From positions 31,880,501 through 31,944,500 of the forward strand of contig NC_080567.1 of NCBI RefSeq assembly GCF_030253575.1: 64,000 nt of DNA. The letters are read 5' to 3'. Both the position numbers and the translations under genes were made by a program. Source of the DNA: Rhododendron vialii (lineage: Eukaryota > Streptophyta > Magnoliopsida > Ericales > Ericaceae). Below the pieces are notes generated by a model. It saw only the letters and a program-made list of their open reading frames with translations, did no database searches and had not been told where the DNA came from. Of the stretch, positions 12,560 through 23,874 are shown one piece after another (position 1 is the first letter of the stretch; the number at the start of each line of letters is the position of its first letter).

Positions 12560-15500
12560 CTATTTCAGACTCAGAACTTCAATCTCAAAAACCAGAACAG
12601 AGTTGGGCTTAATACCCCATGCTGAGAATCCACTGGTACCATAAGCATAGTCCGGAGAGCACTGCAAAGATCATCAAATCAGATTTAGGAAAAATGCTCT
12701 CATATATGCCATTTATGAAGTTAGTCTCAAATAGGAGAGAGAACTTACACCAACAGTTTCCTACCAGGCACAAGAAATATGGAGTGCTTCTACAGCAGTA
12801 CTCACTACCGTGGGAGGGATAGGGGGGGTATTCAAATAAGAGATTTTTTTTTCTTTTGATCAGCAGTAAGAGATCAATTCAAAGCAATTAGAAAAGTTGG
12901 GAAAAAAAAAATTTGTTGGAAAGAAAAGTTACATTATTCAATGAACTTTGCATAATAAACATTACTAAAGAACATGAAAGACTAAATGCGTTGGCACCAT
13001 TAGGAATGAAAGTCAAAGACTTCAAGGTTTTCCCAAACCATCGCAAAAGTTTAGTGGATGCTTGTTAGCTCCCATGCTGAATGAAAACAGATAAGAGTCA
13101 GAAATAACCCCGAAAATCACTACCCAAAAAAATCAGATCAAGTGATATAGGACAGATTTGGAATTGGGTTATGAATGCTCAAACACAAAGGGAATGGGCT
13201 GTTTTTTGGGCCTTTGAACAGTAGACGTGAATAGTGAAAGAGAAGAGATGAGAAGAACGGTTTTACGAACATAGATCTAGGCCTCACACCTAATTTACCA
13301 AAGGCATCACACCCAAGGCCTCTTTAGCATCACACTAAAGAACGGGATTGCATCACACCAAAGAACGGGATTGCATCACACAATCATAAAAGCATAAAGC
13401 TCTTGTAATTTTCAGTTATTCATATCTCAAACTCTTGAAGGACAACAATTTATAGGCTCCTAATGTGTTCAATGCCAAAGATTGTTCCTATGCCCTAGAT
13501 GGCCGGGTAGGATGAATGTGTTGTACGATGGGTGAATACAATGTGTGGTCAAAGCTATCTAAATGAAAAATCACAAGACTCATGCATCCACCAATGGAAT
13601 ACACATCAACCCAAAACTTTGAATCTTCTGAAACTACCAAATTATCCATTCCATTTATTATGGAATTCATCAGTAAGATATATTCAGGAGACTCAGGACC
13701 ACCTAAATTGTTTCCCATATTGCACTAGCGTGCTTATAAGCCCCTGAAAGGATGAGAGTTTACAGCTCACCAAAACTCAGTGAATAAACTGGAAACCAGA
13801 ATCTTTATCACAAATCTAAAATCTCCCATCTTATACAACTGCTTAATTTCCCTCAACTTCCAAGTTAGAACTGCGGGACTATTGGTTCACCTTTTTTGAG
13901 TGATTCCCAAAACAGAAAAAAAATGTAAACTAGGAAGAGAAGCACAACCATAAAGCCGAAAGGTCAGAGTATTACCGTTAACCGAGCAACTTCTCCCACC
14001 TGCATTCCCATCACACCTTCATCCCAACCTGAAAGTATGTACAAATTCACCAATGGAATTTAGAACCATAGACAATTTACACTCAATGTAAAATGAAACA
14101 ACAATTAATTGCCTCAATGAATAAGTACCAATAATGCTAGCAAAACTGCCTATATTAATATTCTGCAAAGCTACGCAATGACCCAGAAGAAAACAATCAA
14201 TCTGTACACAATAAATTAAGGTAATTTCCACCCAAATTAATGTTACATGTATATATTTCAGACCTCAATGTATATATTTCAGACCTCAATAGAGTTCCGA
14301 TCTATATTAACAGGGTCACAGATCATTATTGTAAAAGGAACAGGAACGGGAGCATGATGCAGCACATGCTTCAAAATGTGGTTTGATAAGACTAGACTAG
14401 TAGTCTAGTACAAAGAAGTTCTTCTGGAGCAATTCTTCATAATTACAAAGACCAAGTAGTTACCGATAGAGGGAAAACTTTCAAATCTCTTTGGTTACCA
14501 TATTTCCAGGCGCGTTCCAAAATGCAAAGTATTAGTAGTTTATTTGGTGACAGTAACTTTGGTTATGAAAATGGTATTTGAGGTTCTTTTTCCACAAATA
14601 TTACGGACACTATTTGATGGTGGGGCATTTATCCCAAAAGGGAATAATTCAACAAACCCAACAAAACTTACAGGAAGTTGATTAATGTTACCACATTAAT
14701 GATAACCCAATTTGTCAATGTAATCAACAAATCAAGAAGCCATGTCGATTCCTGTATTAAGAATGTAGTCCAAGAGTCTATAAGTTTGAAACTTATTTCA
14801 GTATTTTTTACTTTTCGTAACTTTTTTTTAAGCTTTTCGTAGTAATTTTTGGGTGTTAATCAGTCGTCTCGACAAGACTAATCGGAAAAGTATAAAAATA
14901 TGACCAATGTTGAAAAAATTCAAATAAGACGGTAGTGTAGACAATAAGACAATTGTTTGATATTTTTTGTCTTTAGTGAACTTTTTTTCTTTTTCCAGTC
15001 ATAATTTTGTACTTTTTAGACTCTTCTCGTCGAGACGGATGATTAATCCAAAAAATCACTCAAATCTAACAGAAATTCAGAAAAAATGAACAAAACACAC
15101 AAAACGAAGAAAATAATTAAGTTTACAAGAATGAGAGTATGAGTTATATATCCAATCATGCAAAAGGACTGAGTGATATGCTACTATGCTTTGTCAAATA
15201 ATCCTCCAATAGCATCCTTCGTTTCCGCTCTTAATCCTCGTTCTACACTCAGACTCTCGATCCTTGCTCATGTGAAATTTAATAGTCCGGAATGTTATCG
15301 AAACACGCTTTCTTGCTCCTGCTCACACTCACTCATGCACATTATGCAACTAAGGTCATATGGTCTCATATCGTCGGGACACGTGGAAGCCGTATCGTAC
15401 AAGCTAGAGTTTTAAAGGTAATTAATTAAAACAGCACACAAGTGAAGATACTTGAACATCAAAACTCTAGTTGAATATAGAACATCTATGCAAATTGACG

Positions 15501-15686
15501 CCGCATTACGGATAAAATGATAAACATTACCTTTAATGACGGTTCCTTGGCCAATTTTAAAGGTGAATGGTTTCTGCCCGGGGTCCTTCGTGCTAATATC
15601 GAAAACAAATGAAAGAAAGAGAATGAGAATAACCCAAATTAAGACAAAAGCGGTCCCTATAAAAACTCACCCTTAAAGAACTAGCT

Positions 15687-15723
<37 letters not shown>

Positions 15724-16128
15724 CCCTAAATATTGATACAGAGAAGCTGAAGTTCATAACATGTACCTCCAGAACTTCTGAGAAAGATCCCCATCTTTGC
15801 CTGCAGTCAATAGGACACAGAAGTCAAATCACAATCACACACTACACCATACAAAGTTAATTAGTGCTAATCCATAAAACTATCACCAAAAAATCGATAA
15901 ACCCGTCAATCTTTTCAAATGCGTTGACAAGAATTTTGTTACATCGTCTTTCTCCTATCTCTGATCGAGAGACTAGCACAGTCCTCTCCTAAAACTCCCA
16001 AATTTAAGTGGAACCGAATATACATACAAAACCCATATGCATATACACATACCCATTTGGAAAATCAGCTGCGGTATTGGCCATACACAAATTCAACTCC
16101 ATGGATGCTTATACAGATATGATATATC

Positions 16129-16218
<90 letters not shown>

Positions 16219-16313
16219 GTCTAACCAAAACCGGTGCAGTGGACGGTGACGTCCTGACCAGCGGCCGGTTTGGGGCCGGTTCCGGCTGCGAGGATTTCCT
16301 TTTGTACTCCCAT
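12560..16313 (-). CDS. FKBP12: FKBP12 peptidyl-prolyl cis-trans isomerase
   Basis: Five minus-strand exons are inferred: 16313-16226, 15800-15767, 15592-15531, 14028-13976 and 12661-12560. All use GT-AG and join in frame to 112 codons plus stop, the exact length of Arabidopsis FKBP12. The start is MGVQKEILAAGTGPKPAAG. Family landmarks in order are 'VTVHCTGFGKDGDLSQKFW', 'STKDPGQKPFTFKIGQG', 'VIKGWDEGVMGMQVGE', then 'YAYGTSGFSAWGIKPNS' and the end 'FEIEVLSLK'. These include the FK506/rapamycin-pocket residues (Tyr, Phe-Trp, Val-Ile and Trp positions of the family). The protein is a single-domain cytosolic prolyl isomerase; plant FKBP12 binds FIP37 and can bridge rapamycin to TOR. None of the exons is long enough to stand out as an ORF. 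Introns 2 and 1 carry a poly-G run and an AT/AG microsatellite. Confidence 0.95.
13304..13384. repeat. Short tandem repeat in FKBP12 intron 4
   Basis: Units of the type 'AAAGAACGGGATTGCATCAC' and related 'GCATCACAC' words repeat head to tail about three times. The surrounding intron (12662-13975) is about 1.3 kb and has no visible gene. Confidence 0.7.
14790..15110. mobile_element. Foldback MITE, 'GTCGAGACG' family
   Basis: The inverted arms contain 'TTGGGTGTTAATCAGTCGTCTCGAC' type sequence on the left and 'TCGTCGAGACGGATGATTAA' on the right. Other copies lie at 50857, 54140, about 54905 and 55830. It sits in FKBP12 intron 3. The ends are approximate. Confidence 0.6.
15687..15720 (+). repeat. 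34-base poly-G run in FKBP12 intron 2
   Basis: Thirty-four consecutive Gs on the plus strand (Cs in the FKBP12 transcript) sit in a 174-bp intron between exons 15767-15800 and 15531-15592. This is rare in plant DNA, and its true length may differ from the assembly. Confidence 0.9.
16129..16215. repeat. Compound (A)n(AT)n(AG)n microsatellite
   Basis: A run of As is followed by about 16 AT units and then about 21 AG units. It begins 8 bases inside FKBP12 intron 1, so in the transcript the 5' splice site is followed almost at once by CU and UA repeats. Confidence 0.95.
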
Positions 16314-16563
16314 CTTTTTCCCTCTTTGCTTCAGCTACTCCGTGTGTGTGTGTGTGTTTTCGGCGATTGTCTAGAGGGTTTATACAGAGAACCAGTTAGG
16401 GATTGAGAGCACGTGATAATCACGTGCATGGGAGGGGTTAATAACACTTTGCCCCTTTGGGTTTGGGAAAGTTTCGCTGAATAGTTTGTACCCCGTATTT
16501 TGGTTGCGCATTTTTCTTGTTGAAGCGTAAGGTTTCAAATTTCAAGAACCTTGTAAGAATTTA

Positions 16564-16888
16564 GGACGCTGCTATTCGCAGCCCTCTATTTACTCCCATA
16601 GCCCGTTAAAAATTTTCAATTATACTCGACAGTCAGTTACCGAAATTGAGATATATTTTCAGCGTCCAATTACCGAAATATAATATTTTTTTCAACAGAT
16701 ATTTACCAAAAATGCATGTTCGGCAGTTGTTTACCGAAAGTTGAACATATTTTTGACATGTAGTTACCGAAATATAATCTTGTTTTCAACAGCAATTTAC
16801 CGAAAATGTTATTTATGATTTTCAACAATCATTTACCGAAATTTAGTTGGCTACGGGAGTAAATAGAGGGCTGCGAATAACGGCGCCC
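16564..16888. mobile_element. 325-bp TIR element with internal TTACCGAAA repeats
   Basis: The inverted ends read GGACGCTGCTATTCGCAGCC and, reverse complemented from the right, GGGCGCCGTTATTCGCAGCC. Both continue CTCTATTTACTCCC(A/G)TAGCC, making arms of about 38 bp. An exact 8-bp TSD AGAATTTA flanks it (16556-16563, 16889-16896), compatible with hAT or Mutator. Inside are seven spaced copies of (A/T)TTACC(G/A)AAA, about 25-60 bp apart. It has no coding capacity. It lies just 5' of FKBP12. Confidence 0.88.
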
Positions 16889-16916
16889 AGAATTTAACTA
16901 CTCATAATTTATTCAA

Positions 16917-18490
16917 GGGTAAATTTCATTGACCTCCCCTGAGGTTTCTAACACATGTAGGGACCACCCTAAGGTTTCTGAAATGCCAATAACCTCCCTT
17001 ACTTTTGCTAACAATATTAATATTCCCCCTCAGCCACTTTTCCGTTAAACAACTTAATAGAAGCTGTTGATTCATGACATCAGTATCCTATACCACTAAA
17101 ATGTCTATTTTACCTCCTCACACCTTCCAACTTTACGCTCCACAATTCACCTTTTTTTTTTTTGATTCAACGGTAAGGGGCGTCTAGGTTAGTTTACGCG
17201 CAAATCAACTAATTCCTTTATTGGTTGGTCAAAAGTAGACCATCTATGCCGGGACTATAAGAAATCAATTAATTCCTTCATTGTCGAATGACGAAGGTGG
17301 TCTTTTTGGCCACTGCTGGAGTTTAGCCCGCATTTGTACGTTCGAAGGCGGTCTTTTTCGAGATGTTTGGGTGTTGACCCCACCTACTGACAAATGAGAA
17401 TTTGGACCGTAAAAAGGTATTTTAGCTGAGTTTCTTTTCCATTTTGGGTGTTTTTGTTTGTTTGCCTTTAACATTTGGTTGGATTTCCTTCTCCTGTTAA
17501 GTTTTCTGGAATAAATTGTTACTTTTACCGATAAAAAAAGAAGGTCAAACCTTAGTCAATTACGTAGGGATCAAACTCACCAACCAACCGGAATACCCTT
17601 GAGAGGCTAATTCACACTCGACTGTAACAAAAAAAAAATTTCACTCTCTCAATAAAGGTGAGCCAATAGGGTTTGCTGAGTTTGGAGGGTATGTGCGCGC
17701 TTTAGAGAGAGAGAGGCGCTAAACGATGGAGGAGAAAGGAGGATGCGGTGTTATAAATATACATTGGGAGATCCATTGAGTGGATTAAACTGAGTTTGCT
17801 CTTCTTCTATTTTTATTGAAAGTTTTGCTTAATTTCCTACACCCACGGGATAATGGCACCATGCTAATGCCCCACCTCCTATGGAACACAAAGCATATAA
17901 AAAAAATATTAAAACAACTGAGAGAATAAAATGATGGCTATGTTATTGACTGAGTTCATGAAAAAGCTAACTTCTTGTGTTTGGGATTTGTATAGTTATT
18001 TATGCTTTTTATTAGATGGGTATTTTGTTCTTTTAAATGCCTAAGTTAATGCCAAGGTTATTCCGGTTGGTTTGTAAGTTTGCTCCCTACACAATTGACC
18101 AAGATTCGACTTTTGAGGTTATGCCACAAAAATTAATTTTTTATAGTTCCGGCATAGATGATCTGCTTTTGACCAGACCAATGAAAGAATTAATTGATGT
18201 GCGCGTAACCTAGCTTGGACGCCCTTTACCGTTGAATCCAAAAAAAAAAGGGTGAATTGTCGAGCGTAAAGTTGGAAGATGTGAGGAGGTAAAATAGACA
18301 TTTTAGTGGTGTAGGATACTGATGATGTCATGAATCAACAGCTTCTGTTAAGTTGTTTAACGGAAAAAGTGGCTGAGGGGGAATATTAATATTGTCAGCA
18401 AAAGCAGGGGAGATTAGTGGCATTTCAAAAACCTCAGGAGAGGTCCCTGCATGTGTCAGAAACCTCAGGAGAGGTTAGTGAAATTTACCC
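16917..18490. mobile_element. Non-autonomous Mutator-like element (MULE), 1574 bp
   Basis: The long terminal inverted repeats (about 330 bp each) begin GGGTAAATTTCATTGACCTC and include 'CCTGAGGTTTCTGA'. They are flanked by a perfect 9-bp TSD TTTATTCAA (16908-16916 and 18491-18499). The interior (about 17255-18110) encodes no transposase. It holds a poly-A-ended fragment near 17530 and a GC-richer stretch near 17650-17750 that may be captured DNA. The element at 54485 has the same termini. Confidence 0.92.
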
Positions 18491-18499
18491 TTTATTCAA

Positions 18500-20440
18500 T
18501 TGGAATTCTAAACTCTCGTGCAAGCATTTCACGATACCCAGTTGAGCAGTAGAAAGAACTTTCTCCTTTGTATTTTTATCAAACAACTTGGGAGCATCAC
18601 ATGCGATTTCTACCATTTATTTGTTTGTGTGATGAATATGCCAAAGAAATGAATTTCCGTGTGACCGGAAAAAAAGAATATGCCAAAGAAATAGGTTTCA
18701 AAGAGAAGAAAAATGATAACTGAGTAAAAATGTTAAACAATGGTACATGAATGTACAGCAGTAACTCGCACCGTAACTCAATCAACAGTGGCAAGGTTGA
18801 AGGCAAGGCTATTGGAGCTCGAATTACAAAAAACAGCCAACCATTTTAGCGAAAAGCAGTGAATATCGAGGCTTCTGCACATGCAACACATTATGTTACA
18901 ACCACTCCCCTGCCACCCATGGCTAAGGGCCATCATTCGGCCCACAAGCCCAAAGTCCACACCTGGTTTGGCCTAGCCCAAACTCTACATGTGTTGGGTT
19001 TGGGCCTAAAAATTCTTGCTCGGGTCTGTTCTTAGCCCGTAGATAACCTGTATACTCATACAGTATGAGATAAAATCTCTCCTAAATTTGTTTTATTGAT
19101 GAGTAGGATGCATAAGATAACTGTCTCAAACTTCTCATTATTCCATTTTAGTCTGTTTAATTGCTCAAACAAAACAAAGTTATTCTAATAAGAAAGGAAA
19201 AAAATGAAATGAATTCTAATCAGACTACACAAAGTTATTAGTTACTTGTATTGGGACCAATTGCTTGTCGTGCAACGGTGCAAAGTGAAGTAGTAGTGGA
19301 CTTTATTTATGGAATCTAAAATTATGATCACAAAGGAAAATCTCATAGTGGACTTTCATTAATTGTATAATAGCATTTGCCTACTAGTGGACTCATTACC
19401 ATTTTTTTTTTCTCCTTACATTTCTGACCGTTGGTACTTTGGTAGTATAGAACTTAGGGATTTTTGGCTAAATAAGTTAACTGACTTAATTTTTTTATCT
19501 TTATTTATTTTTTTTCGCATTTATTAGTTTTCATCGATTTTCTATGAATTCTTTGTGGATTTTTAGGTTAGTTTAAGTTTATTAAGAATCATACGGAAAA
19601 AGAAATTAGTCAAGGACCGTGTGAGCTGCCCCAAACACCTTGAGATATCCCAAAAAAAAAATAGAGCTATAAGAAAAGATTGAAGGAATATAAGGTGATT
19701 GATTTTGTGATATTAAATTCTTGTACAAAACTACGAATCCTAATTTCTTTTTCATGTATGAATTCTTGATTAACTTAAACTAAACTTAAATAGTATTAAT
19801 TTAAAGAATGCATTGTTTTGAAATAAATTATTTTTTTCACAAAAAGAAATGTTTACCCAATTCTCTTACCCGTTCATTCTAAGGCTCGTTCAGTTATGAT
19901 TGTTATTTTTGTAATTTTTTATTTTTTATTTTATGAAAATAGATACATCAATTTTAATTTAAAAAATAATCCGTTACTCCGGATTTCACAACTCTTATCA
20001 CTTTATTTTCTCCTTCTATTCAATTCTGCTCCACAGATCTCTCATTTAAGAATCTCCTAAAAATTCAAACACCACCCAGAAAATACGGATCCCCATGAAT
20101 ACCAAAAAATCTAAAAAAATACACTGACACCACGGTCCCCACACGCAACGCCACCCAGATCAACTTCCCAATAAATGCATGCAAAACCCCATCTCTCCCT
20201 CCATCCATATTCCCAAAGGGCCCACACCACCCACCACTCTCTCTATCTCCTTTCTCTCCACATTTTCCACACCATCTTTCCTCTGCCCCTTTCCTCGTCT
20301 CCGTTTCTTCTCATCAGCTCAATGAAGGTCCGTTACACACCAAGATCATGATAAAAACCCATCTGAAACCCCCCTTCCATTGGTTGATCTGAGAGGGAAA
20401 AAAAAAAAAACCAGGAAAGTTGGACACACAAAGAGGACAA
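18500..20440. other. Intergenic, with one degenerate foldback MITE
   Basis: No gene is supported. A degenerate copy of the foldback MITE family (TTTCGCATTTATTAGTTTTC) lies at about 19470-19600. The last 450 bases are C/T-rich (CTCTCTCT, TCCATCC). They probably contain the promoter and leader of the 20701 gene. Confidence 0.4.
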
Positions 20441-20551
20441 ATGGAAGTTCAAAGGATAAAACAGCTGATGCTCCTCTGGTGCCGAATGAAAAGCACCCGC
20501 GTTGCCCTGACGGGTGGAAACCACACCGCTTCTAGGTTTTGCTCTCGCTAA
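20441..20551 (+). CDS. Probable conserved-peptide uORF (CPuORF46/47-like)
   Basis: A 36-codon ORF lies in the leader, 149 bases before the main ATG. The peptide starts MEVQRIKQLMLLWCRMKS and ends with TRVALTGGNHTASRFCSR. The basic/aromatic composition, its intact frame and its location fit a peptide-encoding uORF. Arabidopsis homologues of the downstream gene (At3g53400/At5g03190 group) are annotated with CPuORF46/47; that link is from memory of the family, and I could not align the peptides. Such uORFs usually repress translation of the main ORF. Confidence 0.7.
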   Translation: MEVQRIKQLMLLWCRMKSTRVALTGGNHTASRFCSR

Positions 20552-20700
20552 ACCCTCTTCTCTCTCTCCTCTGGCTTTATTACTATCTTTCCTGCAATCT
20601 TAGCGAGGTATTCCCTTCTGGGTTTTCCCCAAATCTCTCATTTCAGATCCAAGATTTGATTTTTGGTGATTTGGAATTCGGTTGTGATTGGTTTGATACG

Positions 20701-21945
20701 ATGGAATTGGCTTGCGGGTATCGACCCAAGAATGAAATCAAGGTGAAAAGAATGAATGGCGAGACAATGGGCTTGAATTTGGACAGTAGTTACAATACCC
20801 TTTTGGTAATTAAGCTTCCTAGTTCACAGGCTCTAAGGGTTGTGTCTCGATCCTTGTTTCTTGCAATGCTGATTATCGCATTGCCCTGCATTGGTTCGTT
20901 CCTTAGAGGAATACCCAGTTCTTTGAATGACGCAGAAGCGATTGGGTCTCATTCGATTGGTTCTGATTTTTTGCCTTTGCTTTTTCACGATTTGTCGGCC
21001 GAAGGGCTGGTCAAGAAAGGCGATAGAGTTCTCATTTTGAGCTCTGGTGGTGGAAATTTCATGGATTATTCAGAGTTCTTGAACGAGAATGGGATTGATT
21101 TGGCCATTGAATCCGATCTAGCCATGAAAGGATCAATACCAGATGAGACATTTGATTTTGTGCTTTCGTTTAGCGCAAACGATAATAAAGTTGTGGATAG
21201 AGTGCTCAAGATCGGGGGTCTTTTGGTTATGCAAGTAAGCAATGACCCTTCAAATCCGTTCCAGCAACATTCAAATTACAAAATCGTGTATCTTAGGCGA
21301 TTTGACTCCATCGTGGTTGCAATGAGGAAGGCGGGTTTGGCGGATGAATTTGTGAAGTTTCCAAGAAAGATTCGACAATGTGGTGACATGGTGGAAGCCA
21401 AGAAATTAGCATTGAAAAGTTTAGAAGATGTATTGCTCGAGCCACCTCCTCGACGAGCATTAGCGAGGCAAATCAAGTTCTTACCAGACTTGTTAGGAGA
21501 TTCGCTGCAAAGTTACCGACAACGGATTTTTATCACAGATGACAACGGTGGTGTTGTTCAATGGTTTTACAAGAACTATCCAACTAGAAACCAGTACTTT
21601 GAGGTGCACAATTTGGAGGTTGGGATTTACGACGAGGAAAAAGGGGATAAATTATTGTCGTTGAGCAGAAGTACAAGTACGAACAAGGTGATTGGGGTAT
21701 CGGATTGGTTGAGTAAGAATGTGAGGGAGGAGGACTTTGTTGTGATGAAGGCCGAAGCGCAAGTGGTGGAGGAGATGGTGAGGGAGAAGACAATATGTCT
21801 GGTGGATGAACTGTTCTTGGAGTGCAAATACCAGTGGCAAGGTGATGGGGAGGAAAATGAGGGGAAAAGAGCTTATTGGGAGTGTTTGGCACTGTATGGA
21901 AGGCTAAGGGATGAGGGAGTAGCTGTCCATCAATGGTGGGGTTGA
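20701..21945 (+). CDS. SAM methyltransferase-like membrane protein (DUF7870 type)
   Basis: This is a single-exon ORF of 414 codons from ATG 20701; upstream in-frame sequence lacks an ATG. The N-terminus (MELACGYRPKNEIKVKRM) is cytosolic-looking. One hydrophobic segment at about residues 52-72 (LFLAMLIIALPCIGSFL) suggests a type II membrane protein. It is followed by a Rossmann-like region with 'GDRVLILSSGGGNFMDYSEF' (glycine loop in the position of the SAM motif), 'DETFDFVLSFSAND' and 'LKIGGLLVMQVSND'. This matches the plant family annotated as methyltransferase-like / DUF7870 (At3g53400, At5g01710 group). Substrate and activity are unknown. The C-terminus ends VAVHQWWG. Translation is probably modulated by the uORF at 20441. 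Confidence 0.85.
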   Translation: MELACGYRPKNEIKVKRMNGETMGLNLDSSYNTLLVIKLPSSQALRVVSRSLFLAMLIIALPCIGSFLRGIPSSLNDAEAIGSHSIGSDFLPLLFHDLSAEGLVKKGDRVLILSSGGGNFMDYSEFLNENGIDLAIESDLAMKGSIPDETFDFVLSFSANDNKVVDRVLKIGGLLVMQVSNDPSNPFQQHSNYKIVYLRRFDSIVVAMRKAGLADEFVKFPRKIRQCGDMVEAKKLALKSLEDVLLEPPPRRALARQIKFLPDLLGDSLQSYRQRIFITDDNGGVVQWFYKNYPTRNQYFEVHNLEVGIYDEEKGDKLLSLSRSTSTNKVIGVSDWLSKNVREEDFVVMKAEAQVVEEMVREKTICLVDELFLECKYQWQGDGEENEGKRAYWECLALYGRLRDEGVAVHQWWG

Positions 21946-23129
21946 TTGTTGGAGAAGGCTTTTTCTAATTTAAAGCTTCTCAATGCTTGATTATTCCATT
22001 TTATGAAAGTACCAAGGTCCGGCGTTCATGAACACATTGAACTTCTATGTGGCTAAGAGCCCTCACAGCCCGTGCACAACTCGCGAACGACGAGAGTGCA
22101 GTATGTGTATGTTTTTGTTAATCGTAGTGTTTGTTTTGGGTGTATTTGTTGCTCTCTTAGTGTTTTAGGTTGTGGTTGGTTTCATGTTATTGTAGTTGTT
22201 TCCTTTGGTTCTTGGGTGGTTATGTATTCTATTGTGGAGTAAAATAAAGGTAAGGTAGGAGGAGGAAATCAAAGATTTCTTTTGTTCTCCTTTGTGCTTG
22301 TTAAAGGATTGGTATTTGATGCTTCTGCTGGGCTATCTATCTGTAGTATTTCTCTTGTCACCTTCTGCGGCTATTATTCATAGTACGATCGTGGGCTTTC
22401 TCTCTTACTTTGAGTTTTTAATATAGACGGAGGGCGATAATAGAAGCTTTTAAAAGCTTTTAAATTGGACCGGAGAACGGAGAACCAGCCAACATTGGTC
22501 CTAGCATACCTTTAGTTGCGCCTATGATAGCACCAATGTTGGCGGGTTCTCTAGTCTAATTTAAAAGTTGATTAAAAATAAATATTGGTCCTACCATAGT
22601 TTCAATTTCACAAAAGAAATCTTTTAAATTGCTCATCATTGTTGCCTTTCGCGATTGATCACGACTTACTACCTACAATATTGGAACTTCACAAAGAATG
22701 ATAAGGATAATAATGCAGATGAAAGGCAGTGGTACACTCAAAGCCCAAGTCAACCAGCCAATTGTGCATTACAAAAAAAATGAAGGAAAAGGAACATAAT
22801 TGATTCAAATCTGTGGTGGGATTGAGACGGGATTGAACGATTCATGACTCGTGATTGAAGAGGGAATGGTGACCTAAACGCAAACTAAGATGCAGATTCA
22901 AAAAAATAGGGGTTAAAAATTTAAGAAGATAAAGATGGTGAGAAACCTAAATCATCTTCTTGATTTCCCTAACCCGTCTTTTCCTTCGTACAAATTTGTG
23001 ATCTAAAACGCAAACTGAGAGTCATAACCAATAGTTACTCGTTATTGAAGAATTCTACGTCTTTTTGGCTGTTCATCTCATTAATCTTGGAATCGTAGTT
23101 TCAACCACCTCAGATTTTTCCTGGGTATT
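21946..23129. other. 3' flank, foldback MITE and retrotransposon insertion flank
   Basis: The 3' UTR of the 20701 gene probably ends near AATAAAGG at about 22242. A small inverted-repeat element lies at about 22450-22575, with arms carrying TTTTAAATT.GAC, 'GAGAAC' and 'GCCAACATTGGT'. From about 23030 the sequence is homologous to 40930-41030 and 38830-38900, so it is part of the duplicated cell-wall-gene unit now split by the retrotransposon. Confidence 0.55.
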
Positions 23130-23831
23130 TGTTTACACCATAATTTAGTATTTAGTATATTATAATCGATTGGGTCAGAATGTTACACGTGTCAACGCAT
23201 TTTAGACCGATTGATATAATGCAAATGCAATATGAAGCCTGTTAAGGAAAATGGACTGATCAAACGGTTGATATTCGACTGGACACGTGTCAGAATTTTG
23301 TATCACATGCGGATCGTGAAGTCAGACGGTTAATGCAAGCAGGCAGTTGAAATAATTACAACGTTGGAAACATGTGAGATCATGGAGAAGTAACCGCCTC
23401 ATGCAGATAGTGGAGCAAGAATAGGGAGCATGGAGCCAACTAATTCAAATCGAAGGAGGGAAGTCCGTATGATTTGAATTTCAAGTCGACAACAGCCTAT
23501 AAATACAAGAAAGGAAGATATTTAGAGCCCCCAATCAATCGCCCAAAGGCTTCTACTTTTATCTGTACTTTACATTTCTTGCTCTAGGAGTAGCTTGTAA
23601 TTTAACCGTCTGTTCGATTGTGTTCACATAGTCGATTTGACTTCTACACCGAGGGATAATAAAGTCCATTTTGTTGTTCTTCTTCCATTTCCATTCACTT
23701 CATTAAGTTTGCTTCCAGAGAAGTCCTGAAATACGGCAAGGAACCAAACTCCACCACCACAAACACCCACATTTCCAGCACACTTAGCAATCTCTAGTCG
23801 ATTAGTCGACTATCAGTAAAATAGACAAACA
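23130..23831 (+). repeat. 5' LTR
   Basis: 702 bp starting TG and ending CA. A TATA box (TATAAATA, 23498-23505) and an AATAAA at 23658-23663 mark the likely U3/R/U5 order. It seems identical to the 3' LTR, 12834 bases downstream. Confidence 0.97.
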
Positions 23832-23832
23832 A

Positions 23833-23852
23833 TTTTGGCGCTAGAAGGAGGG
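23833..23852 (+). other. Primer-binding site
   Basis: Immediately after the LTR, TTTTGGCGCTAGAAGGAGGG has the TGG start expected for pairing with a tRNA 3' CCA. I cannot assign the tRNA with confidence. Confidence 0.7.
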
Positions 23853-23874
23853 CATCATTACTAATTTGGAAGTA

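Noticed and set aside
16008-16406. 132-codon ORF with poly-Ile-Tyr and Arg-Glu runs
   Set aside because: Translation of the AT/AG microsatellite and of the antisense of FKBP12 exon 1.
16640-16850. Regular repeats considered as a CRISPR-like array
   Set aside because: Units are short, imperfect and unevenly spaced inside a plant transposon with TSD; no CRISPR context exists in a nuclear genome.
20539-20700. N-terminal extension of the methyltransferase-like ORF
   Set aside because: The extension has no ATG and overlaps the uORF region; the first in-frame ATG is 20701.
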